In this document: piece after piece, positions 6,359 to 12,119 of the stretch
How the letters are laid out: every line of letters begins with the position of its first letter
Numbering within the stretch: position 1 is the first letter of the stretch
Source of the DNA: a virus
Length of the DNA: 25,414 bases
IMG/VR virus record: IMGVR_UViG_3300031715_000071
Coordinates: 1 to 25,414 of that record
Strand: one strand, 5' to 3'
Made by a program: the position numbers and the translations under genes
The notes under the pieces: model-generated
Told to the model about the DNA's origin: nothing
Seen by the model: only the letters and a program-made list of their open reading frames with translations
Database searches by the model: none

Positions 6359-6387
6359 TTGACAAAGTTGTAGAAACATGTCAATGT
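6359..6387 (+). promoter_or_regulatory. Promoter-like site with TTGACA/TGTCAA inverted repeat
   Basis: A perfect -35 TTGACA at 6359-6364 is followed after 14 nt by its inverse, TGTCAA (6379-6384). The -10 position (6382-6387, CAATGT at 17 nt spacing) is poor, so an activator or repressor binding the inverted repeat may decide its use. The ATG of the next gene is 35 nt after the first base of the -35, and no ribosome binding site is visible. Confidence 0.5.
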
Positions 6388-6393
6388 GCGGTC

Positions 6394-6624
6394 ATGCAAG
6401 CTTCTAAATGTAAAAGTTGCGGCAGTCTATTTGGACCTGAGCACGAATCTCGCCATGCCAAATATGCCAAAGCCCATCGTAGTGCGGCTCTCGCTTGGCA
6501 AAAAAGAAAACGTGCAAGCAAGAGGTGCTACATATGTGGAAAGAAGGCCACGCGGTGGAACAAATCTTTGTGTAACAAGCACGCGGATGAAAGGAACCGA
6601 TGGAATCGGGAGCGTAGACCATGA
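6394..6624 (+). CDS. Small basic zinc-binding protein, 76 aa
   Basis: ATG 6394 is the first codon after a promoter-like site and has no Shine-Dalgarno sequence, so a leaderless mRNA is predicted. The protein has CKSCG (residues 6-10) and CYICG (45-49) plus a later Cys/His (LCNKHADE), enough ligands for one or two zinc sites. It is very basic (RKRKRASKR-like middle and RNRWNRERRP tail), so nucleic-acid binding is likely. It overlaps the next gene by 4 bp. A regulator of the genes downstream is a fair guess. Confidence 0.7.
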   Translation: MQASKCKSCGSLFGPEHESRHAKYAKAHRSAALAWQKRKRASKRCYICGKKATRWNKSLCNKHADERNRWNRERRP

Positions 6625-6920
6625 CCCAGCGAAAGACTCAATGCGAGAGGCCGACGCAGAAAGACCGCGTGCGGGATTTGCTGCTCAAGAATCGCGGCCA
6701 GTTCGTCACCACCCCGCAGCTTCTCACTCTCCGCATAGTTGACTATCGAAGGCGAATCTTCGAGTTGCGCGAGGAAGGCTGGTTGATTGAGACGATGCCG
6801 GAGACGTGGAAGGGCGGGCAGAGAATCAGCGGTTACAAGCTGACCGGGAAACTGGGCAAACAAAAACAACTGGGCGAGGACACCGCCATGTTCAGCGAGT
6901 ATCCAGCGGAGACGGTATGA
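6621..6920 (+). CDS. Winged-helix DNA-binding protein, 99 aa
   Basis: ATG 6621 overlaps the previous stop (ATGA). The N-terminus is basic; residues about 14-70 fit a winged helix-turn-helix: KDRVRDLLLKNRGQFVTTPQL, then IVDYRRRIFELREEGWLIET, then a wing ending in ISGYKLTG. The turn RIFELREEGW is the usual recognition-helix context of phage and plasmid HTH proteins. It probably binds DNA as a regulator or as part of replication control. The C-terminal 20 residues look disordered. It overlaps the next gene by 4 bp. Confidence 0.75.
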   Translation: MTQRKTQCERPTQKDRVRDLLLKNRGQFVTTPQLLTLRIVDYRRRIFELREEGWLIETMPETWKGGQRISGYKLTGKLGKQKQLGEDTAMFSEYPAETV

Positions 6921-7036
6921 GCCGATGCGTAGACAGGCGCTCTCGCACACGATGGAAGCGGCACAATTTCAAGATGCCGAGACCAAGAGTTTGCGAGCGA
7001 TGCGGCAAAGTCGAATACAAGCGGGTGCGTCCATGA
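6917..7036 (+). CDS. Basic zinc-ribbon microprotein, 39 aa
   Basis: ATG 6917 and the stop at 7036 are both coupled to neighbours by ATGA overlaps. The peptide starts MSRCVDRRSRTRWKRHNFKM and ends VCERCGKVEYKRVRP. It has one CxxC (CERC) and an earlier Cys, and more than a third of its residues are Arg or Lys. It could bind nucleic acid. Support is coupling and composition; no family is recognised. Confidence 0.5.
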   Translation: MSRCVDRRSRTRWKRHNFKMPRPRVCERCGKVEYKRVRP

Positions 7037-7413
7037 AGCGCCGCCCGAGCAAGCGCACGGACTGGAAGGCCAAGGCCGAGCAATGCAGCAAGCTGTGGGT
7101 CGAGGCGCAGAATCATGCGGTGGACCTACAGGAGAAATGCAAGAAGCTTCTATCGGAGCGCAACACGTTGCTTGACACCATCTTCGAATTGCACCTTGAG
7201 AACAACGCACTGCGCGAGGACCACAAGCGGCTGGAACGCGAGAAAGAATTCTGGGCCAAGCGAGCGGAATTCAATGGTGAGTTGTGCGACAAAGCGCAAG
7301 CCCGCGTCCATAGCTTGCTAATCGAGAACGAGCAGCAAAACGTGAATATCTTGGCACAGCAAAAGAAGCTAATTGAGCTGCGCGGCAAGCCCGAGGAGAG
7401 AATCTCGTGCTAG
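7033..7413 (+). CDS. Coiled-coil phage protein, 126 aa
   Basis: ATG 7033 is chosen because it overlaps the upstream stop (ATGA); in-frame codons further upstream would cut across the 39-aa gene. After a basic start (MKRRPSKRTDWKAK) almost the entire protein is a charged helix with heptad-like Leu spacing (LLSERNTLLDTIFELHLENN; LREDHKRLEREKEFWAKRAE). It is probably an oligomeric coiled coil. No enzyme motif. A 117-bp gap with a recurring motif follows. Confidence 0.75.
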   Translation: MKRRPSKRTDWKAKAEQCSKLWVEAQNHAVDLQEKCKKLLSERNTLLDTIFELHLENNALREDHKRLEREKEFWAKRAEFNGELCDKAQARVHSLLIENEQQNVNILAQQKKLIELRGKPEERISC

Positions 7414-7479
7414 AAGCGGGAACTTTAAGCGCCAGCTTTTCGGCAGGTGTTTTGTAGTCGTCGTAGAAATTATCTTCGC

Positions 7480-7503
7480 TTGTCGAACGTCAGTGGCTTC
7501 AAA
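7480..7503 (+). repeat. Recurring intergenic motif, copy 2
   Basis: The copy begins TTGTCGAACGTCAGTGGCTT and continues CAAA, inside the gap 7414-7530. It matches copy 1 apart from one inserted base and a few substitutions. The gap also contains a T6 run (7510-7515) just before the ribosome binding site of the next gene (GCCGGAGG). Confidence 0.6.
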
Positions 7504-7530
7504 TAACTCTTTTTTGCCGGAGGCTCTGTG

Positions 7531-7767
7531 ATGAGCGAGGGGAAGCCAGACAAATCTTTCTGCGAGGTAGGAGGCTGCGACCTCAGTGAATGGCCCAAGC
7601 CGCGCCGCGATACAGGCCCCCTTACTCTGAACGGCAACAAAGTTGGACCGGGATGCTGGCTGTTCAGGAGAAATCCCGAGACGTGTTTTTTGCAAAAGTT
7701 CTACTGTCCACTTCCACGTCCGGCATGGTGGACCGACAACCATTCACGTCAAAGGAGGGTTGCATGA
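7531..7767 (+). CDS. Small Cys-containing hypothetical protein, 78 aa
   Basis: ATG 7531 follows CGGAGGCTCTGTG, a good ribosome binding site; a GTG directly before it is less likely. The product has FCEVGGC near the start and single Cys residues further on, so metal binding is possible but the pattern is not standard. The first 16 nt of the gene are identical to the first 16 nt of the next gene, which it overlaps by 4 bp. No family recognised. Confidence 0.6.
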   Translation: MSEGKPDKSFCEVGGCDLSEWPKPRRDTGPLTLNGNKVGPGCWLFRRNPETCFLQKFYCPLPRPAWWTDNHSRQRRVA

Positions 7768-8096
7768 GCGAGGGGAAGCAGGAGTTGGAGGCGATGCGGA
7801 CAGCACTCGAACGAATAACAGAAGCAGCAAAATCGTGGCATGAATTCCACCACGGGAGCGACATCGTGCAATGCGACGAAATCTGCGCGTGCTTGCCTGA
7901 ATGTGAGGCCGCGCTCGAGAGCAACCCAGTGCAGCCCACGGCCCCGCCAGAGGATTGCCAGTGGATGTCCTACGCTCGCGGAGGGATGGGATGGTGTGCG
8001 TGTGGCAAGTTAGGTTCTGAGAAGGAAATGGTTCCTTACGTGGCTTGGGAACAACACATGCAAGGCAATCCTCAGAATCCGGGAGTAAGCAAATGA
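7764..8096 (+). CDS. Cys-rich hypothetical protein, 110 aa
   Basis: ATG 7764 has a very strong AAAGGAGGG ribosome binding site and overlaps the upstream stop (ATGA). The N-terminal half is a helix with CDEICACLPECEAAL; the C-terminal half has WMSYARGGMGWCACGKLGSE. The six Cys, with CxxC-type spacing in places, suggest one zinc site. It starts with the same 16 nt as its upstream neighbour and ends in an ATGA overlap with the next gene. Confidence 0.65.
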   Translation: MSEGKQELEAMRTALERITEAAKSWHEFHHGSDIVQCDEICACLPECEAALESNPVQPTAPPEDCQWMSYARGGMGWCACGKLGSEKEMVPYVAWEQHMQGNPQNPGVSK

Positions 8097-8566
8097 GCCT
8101 AACTTCACACGACGTGCGCCGAATCAAAGTTTGTTCCATGTGCGGAGAACTTGGAATCCATCGTCCTGTAAATAGTGAGGCAGACCTGCCGATAGTGGTA
8201 TGCACGAATTTGCTCCGTGCTCCCGGTGTAACGGCAGACTTTCAGCATCCGACTTGTTACGCGGGAGCGAACGTTAAGAAGTTGACAACCCTTCCGCCAG
8301 AGGAATTGGATTTTATTCGTATATGTGATGTGACCATATCTCAAATGAAAGGAATCTTATCGGCACGTCAGCAGTCCCGCGCCGCCGCTCCCGAAGGAAG
8401 AACGAGACAGGAGCACCGCGAGGATAAATGCGTTTGTGGACACAGGCGCTACCAGCATCCAACGAACGGACGGAATGGAATCTGTATTGAATGCCTCTGC
8501 AACGAATTCAGTTTGGCGCAGGCCCACGTCGCTGCGAGCACCAGACAGGACGCGGATGGAAAGTGA
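8093..8566 (+). CDS. Double zinc-finger protein, 157 aa
   Basis: ATG 8093 overlaps the previous stop (ATGA). The N-terminal part has VCSMCGELGIHRPV and later C and H residues that could make one zinc site. The C-terminal part (residues about 120-145) has CVCGHRRYQHPTNGRNGICI followed by ECLCNEF. That C-x-C-G-H...H...C-x-x-C-x-C pattern is a familiar small zinc motif in phage and actinobacterial proteins. Role unknown; nucleic-acid or protein binding is likely. It overlaps the next gene by 4 bp. Confidence 0.7.
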   Translation: MSLTSHDVRRIKVCSMCGELGIHRPVNSEADLPIVVCTNLLRAPGVTADFQHPTCYAGANVKKLTTLPPEELDFIRICDVTISQMKGILSARQQSRAAAPEGRTRQEHREDKCVCGHRRYQHPTNGRNGICIECLCNEFSLAQAHVAASTRQDADGK

Positions 8567-8766
8567 GCGAATCCAAGCTGACTTGGGATGACAACGGCTG
8601 GCCTGAACTCGCCTGCCCAGTAGATGGAAGCACAATGGGCTGGTTAGGCGGCGATTTTTGGTTGTGCTACGAATGCAAAACGCACCGAATCTATGGCGGA
8701 GTTCGAGGATGGATTCAGCGAGGGGCGGCAAGCGCCCAACCGAAGGCGCAGGGGAGCGGAGAATGA
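8563..8766 (+). CDS. Small zinc-ribbon protein, 67 aa
   Basis: GTG 8563 overlaps the upstream stop (GTGA). The core LACPVDGSTMGWLGGDFWLC then YECKTHRIYGG gives C-P-V-D and C-Y-E-C ligands on two beta turns, as in zinc ribbons. The tail is Ala/Gln-rich. It ends in an ATGA overlap with the next gene. Confidence 0.65.
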   Translation: MSESKLTWDDNGWPELACPVDGSTMGWLGGDFWLCYECKTHRIYGGVRGWIQRGAASAQPKAQGSGE

Positions 8767-8951
8767 GCGAACGAAGCGGAAAAGTAGGTCGCTGTCCTGA
8801 TTGCGGAGGAATCATTGCATTAGATTTTCCGATTCACGAGTGCAAGGTTCCTCTAAGTCGCTTATCGCACGTAGCCGCGCCTGACGGATATTCAATTTCC
8901 TTATCTGGCGCAGGTCACCGGAAGAAGGTTCCGAGAAAGGCGCGCAAGTGA
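8763..8951 (+). CDS. Small zinc-ribbon protein, 62 aa
   Basis: ATG 8763 follows GGGGAGCGGAGA and overlaps the previous stop. CPDCGG at residues 11-16 and HEC at 25-27 supply zinc ligands near the N-terminus. The rest is Ser-rich with a basic end (GHRKKVPRKARK). No family identified. It overlaps the next gene by 4 bp. Confidence 0.6.
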   Translation: MSERSGKVGRCPDCGGIIALDFPIHECKVPLSRLSHVAAPDGYSISLSGAGHRKKVPRKARK

Positions 8952-9082
8952 TACACGCAAACTGCGGCGGTGAAATAGCGTTCAAGAAGCGTCCCTGGTG
9001 GAAGTTTTGGGACTTTCAATATATCTGTACGCGCTGCTCAACAATCGGCGATTTGTACCAGCCGTATCTCGGAGAGGGTTAA
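8948..9082 (+). CDS. Small zinc-ribbon protein, 44 aa
   Basis: GTG 8948 overlaps the previous stop (GTGA). The 44-aa product has NCGGEIAFKKRPWWKFWDFQ then YICTRCSTIGDL, so an early Cys and a C-T-R-C knuckle are separated by an aromatic strand pair. This is a typical half-conserved zinc ribbon. Its TAA shares one base with the next ATG. Confidence 0.55.
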   Translation: MIHANCGGEIAFKKRPWWKFWDFQYICTRCSTIGDLYQPYLGEG

Positions 9083-9246
9083 TGTGCAAGAAAGTGCGCC
9101 TTATTAACGACAAGAATTCTCAGTGTGGATTGCATGACTCGCTCTATTGGATTGTGAGCAAGCAAAGCGACGGCACCACGTGGGCAAGATGTACTGAATG
9201 TTTAAAGGCCCCGCCACCCGCCCAGAGCCAGGAGGAGAAGAAATGA
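9082..9246 (+). CDS. Small Cys-containing protein, 54 aa
   Basis: ATG 9082 overlaps the previous TAA by one base (TAATG). Cys residues at 2, 15, 37 and 40 (ARCTEC) could form one zinc site. The C-terminus encodes APPPAQSQEEKK from a 19-bp sequence that is repeated exactly near the end of the next gene. It overlaps that gene by 4 bp. Confidence 0.55.
   Translation: MCKKVRLINDKNSQCGLHDSLYWIVSKQSDGTTWARCTECLKAPPPAQSQEEKK
9210..9228 (+). repeat. 19-bp direct repeat, copy 1
   Basis: CCCGCCACCCGCCCAGAGC at 9210-9228 recurs perfectly at 9686-9704. Both copies sit about 15-20 bp before an ATGAGC start and encode PPPAQS in the same frame at the end of a gene. Confidence 0.9.
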
Positions 9247-9728
9247 GCGGCAACTATCGTTATGGAATGACATGCTACATCTGCGGGTATTTTGAGAGTG
9301 GCATGCGCTACCTGCCACACGAAAGTTCACAGTTTTTCTGTCATAAGCACAGTACACAAGAAACATTAGAGTGGCAATGTACGCCAGCCAGTGACCTTGT
9401 CCCGTCAGTTCCTAATGACGTGAAGCACGTAAAGCACGGCCCGGCGGGAGCCGTACAAGATTCCCGCCATGATGTTTTAGCAATTCGCTGCATGGAGCAC
9501 AGGGACATTCCGCCACTAAACAAGAACGAAGCATCGGGAGCAGAGTGTCCGATTTGCGCCATGCAGAGTATGCCTCCGACGCCAGACCCCGGATGCTGCG
9601 TGCGTTGCAACGCTCCGCGCGAGAGCACGATTCACGACACCGCGAGCAGGAACACAGAGATTCGCATGGCGGCGCATCACTTCATCCCGCCACCCGCCCA
9701 GAGCGGCAAGGGGAGCGAGGAGAGATGA
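9243..9728 (+). CDS. Multi-CxxC zinc-binding protein, 161 aa
   Basis: ATG 9243 follows CCAGGAGGAGAAGA and overlaps the previous stop. The N-terminal domain has MTCYICGYF and FFCHKHST; the C-terminal domain has CPICAMQ and GCCVRCNAPRE with nearby His. At least two zinc sites are likely. The end encodes PPPAQS from the second copy of a 19-bp repeat. It resembles a fusion of two small zinc-ribbon units like those of its neighbours. It overlaps the next gene by 4 bp. Confidence 0.65.
   Translation: MSGNYRYGMTCYICGYFESGMRYLPHESSQFFCHKHSTQETLEWQCTPASDLVPSVPNDVKHVKHGPAGAVQDSRHDVLAIRCMEHRDIPPLNKNEASGAECPICAMQSMPPTPDPGCCVRCNAPRESTIHDTASRNTEIRMAAHHFIPPPAQSGKGSEER
9686..9704 (+). repeat. 19-bp direct repeat, copy 2
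   Basis: Perfect copy of 9210-9228, placed 20 bp before the ATGAGC of the acetyltransferase-like gene. The pair brackets one complete gene (9243-9728), as expected if the gene was gained or duplicated as a cassette through short homologies. Confidence 0.9.
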
Positions 9729-10177
9729 GCCGATTGCAGCTAGTTCCTGTGACTCTGGCAGAGGCCAACGAGTTCGTGCGTCAGCACCACAGACACCATA
9801 AGCCAGTGCCGGGAGCGAAGTTCTGCATAGGAGTGAGCGACGGAGAGAAAATTTGCGGAATAGCTATTGTTGGTCGGCCAGTTGCGCGAATGACTGATGA
9901 CGGTTGGACGCTTGAAGTCAACCGGACCTGCACAGACGGCACAAGGAACGCAAATTCGATGCTCTACGGAGCGTGCCAGAGAGCGGCTTGGGCTTTGGGA
10001 TTCCGAAAATTGATTACTTATACGCTGCCGGAAGAGGGAGGGGCGAGCCTTAGAGGGTCCGGTTTCCGGCTAGTTGGCACGGCTGGCGGCGGCTCGTGGA
10101 GCAGGACAAGTCGGCCAAGAGTTGATACACACCCGTTGCAGCAAAAGATTCGCTGGGAAGCGGCGGCAGCCCACTAA
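9725..10177 (+). CDS. XF1762-family acetyltransferase-like phage protein
   Basis: ATG 9725 follows GGGGAGCGAGGAG and overlaps the previous stop; 150 aa. It matches the family called XF1762, which has a GNAT-like fold and is common in phages and prophages: VTLAEANEFVRQHHRHHKPV near the N-terminus, CGIAIVGRPVAR, LEVNRTCTDGTRNANSMLYG in the middle, LITYTLPEEGGASLRGSGF, and SWSRTSRPRVDTHPLQQKI at the end. The biochemical role is not established; acyl transfer to a small molecule or protein is inferred from the fold. A short GC hairpin follows the stop. Confidence 0.88.
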   Translation: MSRLQLVPVTLAEANEFVRQHHRHHKPVPGAKFCIGVSDGEKICGIAIVGRPVARMTDDGWTLEVNRTCTDGTRNANSMLYGACQRAAWALGFRKLITYTLPEEGGASLRGSGFRLVGTAGGGSWSRTSRPRVDTHPLQQKIRWEAAAAH

Positions 10178-10192
10178 GCCCCGCACCGGGGC
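10178..10192 (+). other. GC hairpin next to a ribosome binding site
   Basis: GCCCCG-CAC-CGGGGC is a perfect 6-bp stem with a triloop, directly between the TAA of the acetyltransferase gene and the AGGAGG (10193-10198) of the next. There is no U tract, so it is not a terminator. It may tune translation or protect RNA ends. Confidence 0.6.
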
Positions 10193-10207
10193 AGGAGGTG
10201 ACAAGCG

Positions 10208-10885
10208 ATGAGCGATCTTGAATTGATGAATGCAAGAGAAGAGACAAAATTCTGGCTACAGCAGGCGCATGACTTTGAAGAAAAACTGACGCAAGCAGAA
10301 AAAGCCCTCGCCGCCTCCCAACAGCGCGAGCGAGCCGCCGAAGCTGCGGCGCTGGAGAAGGCGGCGAAAGTTTACTGTGTAAATTGCGCCGAAGGATTGC
10401 CGCTCAGCGACGGAAAGAACGGAATGCACCTTGGCGGATTGTACTGCTACGCGCACGCTATCCGCAAGCTCGTCACCCCCTCGGCAGCGAGCGCCCTGGA
10501 ATCATGCGTGGCTCAGAAGGTGCGTGAAGCAAAAATAGCGCAGATGAATGTGGATATTTCTTACAAGGATCAGTGCGTGGCTGCGGCTGTCTTTGAGGAG
10601 CACAAGCGGGCCTGTCAAGCATGCCATCACATAGATGCATCTGGCGGTTACGAGTTTAGTAGCTGGCGCTGCCCGAGACGAGACGAACTTGAAGCGGCGA
10701 CCAGCCGAGCGGAAGCCTCTCGGAAGCCCCGCAAGCCGCAACTTAAACCCCCACCATTACCACCCCCGCCATTAACCCGCACAGAAAACCCCGGTCGCTT
10801 CGGGGCGGGGGGGGGGGATGCCGAAGATAAAATACAAAGATTTCAAGTTCAGAGCGAAGGCGCTGGGAATGATTCAAACCGCTAA
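10208..10885 (+). CDS. Coiled-coil/zinc-ligand protein with G-tract-dependent C-terminus, 225 aa
   Basis: ATG 10208 follows GGCAGGAGGTGACAAGCG. Residues about 10-55 form a coiled coil; then CVNC (57-60) and a Cys/His cluster to residue 83 suggest one zinc site, and ACQACHH further on a second. The C-terminal part turns basic and Pro-rich (RKPRKPQLKPPPLPPPPL), then crosses a hairpin and an 11-G tract, and the last 23 or so codons overlap the next gene out of frame. The native end is therefore uncertain: a one-base loss in the tract would fuse it to the mini-A gene. Confidence 0.6.
   Translation: MSDLELMNAREETKFWLQQAHDFEEKLTQAEKALAASQQRERAAEAAALEKAAKVYCVNCAEGLPLSDGKNGMHLGGLYCYAHAIRKLVTPSAASALESCVAQKVREAKIAQMNVDISYKDQCVAAAVFEEHKRACQACHHIDASGGYEFSSWRCPRRDELEAATSRAEASRKPRKPQLKPPPLPPPPLTRTENPGRFGAGGGDAEDKIQRFQVQSEGAGNDSNR
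10789..10817 (+). other. CCCCG/CGGGG hairpin plus 11-G homopolymer
   Basis: CCCCG (10789-10793) and CGGGG (10801-10805) form a 5-bp stem with loop GTCGCTT. One base later is a run of 11 G (10807-10817) that abuts the ATG of the mini-A gene. The tract may act as a crude ribosome binding site. It is a hot spot for polymerase slippage and for sequencing error. Confidence 0.85.
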
Positions 10886-11720
10886 CCAGATCATCGCCGA
10901 ATATGCCGCACAGGGATTCGATTTGACTCTTCGGCAGCTTTACTATCAGTTCGTTTCACGCGACCTGATCCCTAACACGCAGAAGGACTACAAGAATCTT
11001 GGCAGCATCATAAACGATGCGCGTCTTGCTGGTCTGATTGACTGGGAAACAATTGTTGACCGCACTCGCGAAGTCAGATCGCTCCCGCATTGGAACGGCC
11101 CGGAAGAAATAATCGAAGCCGTTTCCGAACAATTCAACGTTGACCGCTGGAAAGGGCAGAAGTTTCGACCGGAAGTGTGGATCGAGAAGGATGCGTTGGT
11201 TGGCGTATTTGAGCGGGTGTGCCGCGAACTAGACGTTCCTCTTCTCAGTTGCCGTGGTTACACGTCTCAATCCGAAATGTGGGGAGCATCGCAAAGACTG
11301 CTGCGGCACCGCAAAGGCAAGCAGATTCCCATCATATTTCACTTCGGCGACCACGATCCTAGCGGAAAAGATATGTCGCGTGACATCACCGACCGCTTGG
11401 AATTGTTCACTCGCAGCACCTTGAAGTTTGAGCGCCTCGCTCTGAACATGGATCAAGTAGAGAGGTATCAGCCGCCGCCGAACCCCGCAAAGATAACGGA
11501 CTCTCGGGCAAACGCCTATATCGCAGAATTCGGTGGAGAGAGTTGGGAGCTTGACGCGCTGGAGCCGTCGGTCCTTGAGGGATTGGTGAGGGATGCCGTT
11601 GACGGGATCATAGATCAGGATTTGATGGATGAAGCGATAGAAGAACAAAAGAAGCATCGCCGTACTCTTGGATTGATCTCGGAAAGATATGGAGAAGTAG
11701 AGGAACTTGTAAACGGCTAG
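10818..11720 (+). CDS. Spo11/Topo VI A-like protein (Topo mini-A type)
   Basis: ATG 10818 directly after the G tract; 300 aa. Residues 37-52 (LTLRQLYYQFVSRDLI) match the winged-helix segment that carries the catalytic Tyr in Topo VI A/Spo11 (candidates Tyr42 and Tyr43). Residues 119-125 (EVWIEKD) and 173-186 (IFHFGDHDPSGKDM) give Glu123 and the Asp178/Asp180 pair of a Toprim fold. ELDALEP (244-250) is a further family signature. Topo VI A and Spo11 cut DNA through a tyrosyl link. Mini-A proteins are stand-alone, B-less homologues described in plasmids and phages, with unknown activity. No B subunit is seen here. A role in DNA cutting or topology during replication is inferred. Confidence 0.75.
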   Translation: MPKIKYKDFKFRAKALGMIQTANQIIAEYAAQGFDLTLRQLYYQFVSRDLIPNTQKDYKNLGSIINDARLAGLIDWETIVDRTREVRSLPHWNGPEEIIEAVSEQFNVDRWKGQKFRPEVWIEKDALVGVFERVCRELDVPLLSCRGYTSQSEMWGASQRLLRHRKGKQIPIIFHFGDHDPSGKDMSRDITDRLELFTRSTLKFERLALNMDQVERYQPPPNPAKITDSRANAYIAEFGGESWELDALEPSVLEGLVRDAVDGIIDQDLMDEAIEEQKKHRRTLGLISERYGEVEELVNG

Positions 11721-11753
11721 GCGAAGGAAACTGAAACAACAGGCACCCAACCC

Positions 11754-11776
11754 CTGTCGAACGGAGTGATTTAAAG
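11754..11776 (+). repeat. Recurring intergenic motif, copy 3
   Basis: CTGTCGAACGGAGTGATTTA (11754-11773), continuing AAG, lies in the gap 11721-11822. The same gap holds GCGAAGCTGGTTTCAA (11797-11812), which is 15/16 identical to the reverse complement of 4257-4272. Confidence 0.6.
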
Positions 11777-11822
11777 TAAAGCCTTCGAGTCGAATGCGAA
11801 GCTGGTTTCAAAGGAGAATCTC

Positions 11823-12119
11823 GTGAGCCGCTGGTCCCATCGCTCCAAGGACGCCTACATGGGCAAGCCTGCCAAGCTGATTGCCCAGAGGCATCAGGCC
11901 GTGCTGAACGAGCAAGCCAGAAACAACGCGCCTAAATGCTCCCTGCACGTAGGCACGCGCATGATTGCAATCGTGCAGAAGGTGCACATCAACGTAGCTG
12001 GTGACACAACAACCGATGATGTAGGTAGAGAATTTGTAGTACGATTCCGCTGTCCGGTGGTTCAGAACGGGAGGCATTGCGAGCAGGTCAGTGGAATCTC
12101 AGCAGAGGAGGAGTTATGA
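11823..12119 (+). CDS. Hypothetical phage protein, 98 aa
   Basis: GTG 11823 follows CAAAGGAGAATCTC. The product starts MSRWSHRSKDAYMGKPAKLI and is basic in its first third, then beta-rich with three spread Cys (KCSLHVG, FRCPVV, HCEQV) and a His near the middle. A single zinc site is possible. No family recognised. The stop overlaps the next ATG (ATGA). Confidence 0.65.
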   Translation: MSRWSHRSKDAYMGKPAKLIAQRHQAVLNEQARNNAPKCSLHVGTRMIAIVQKVHINVAGDTTTDDVGREFVVRFRCPVVQNGRHCEQVSGISAEEEL

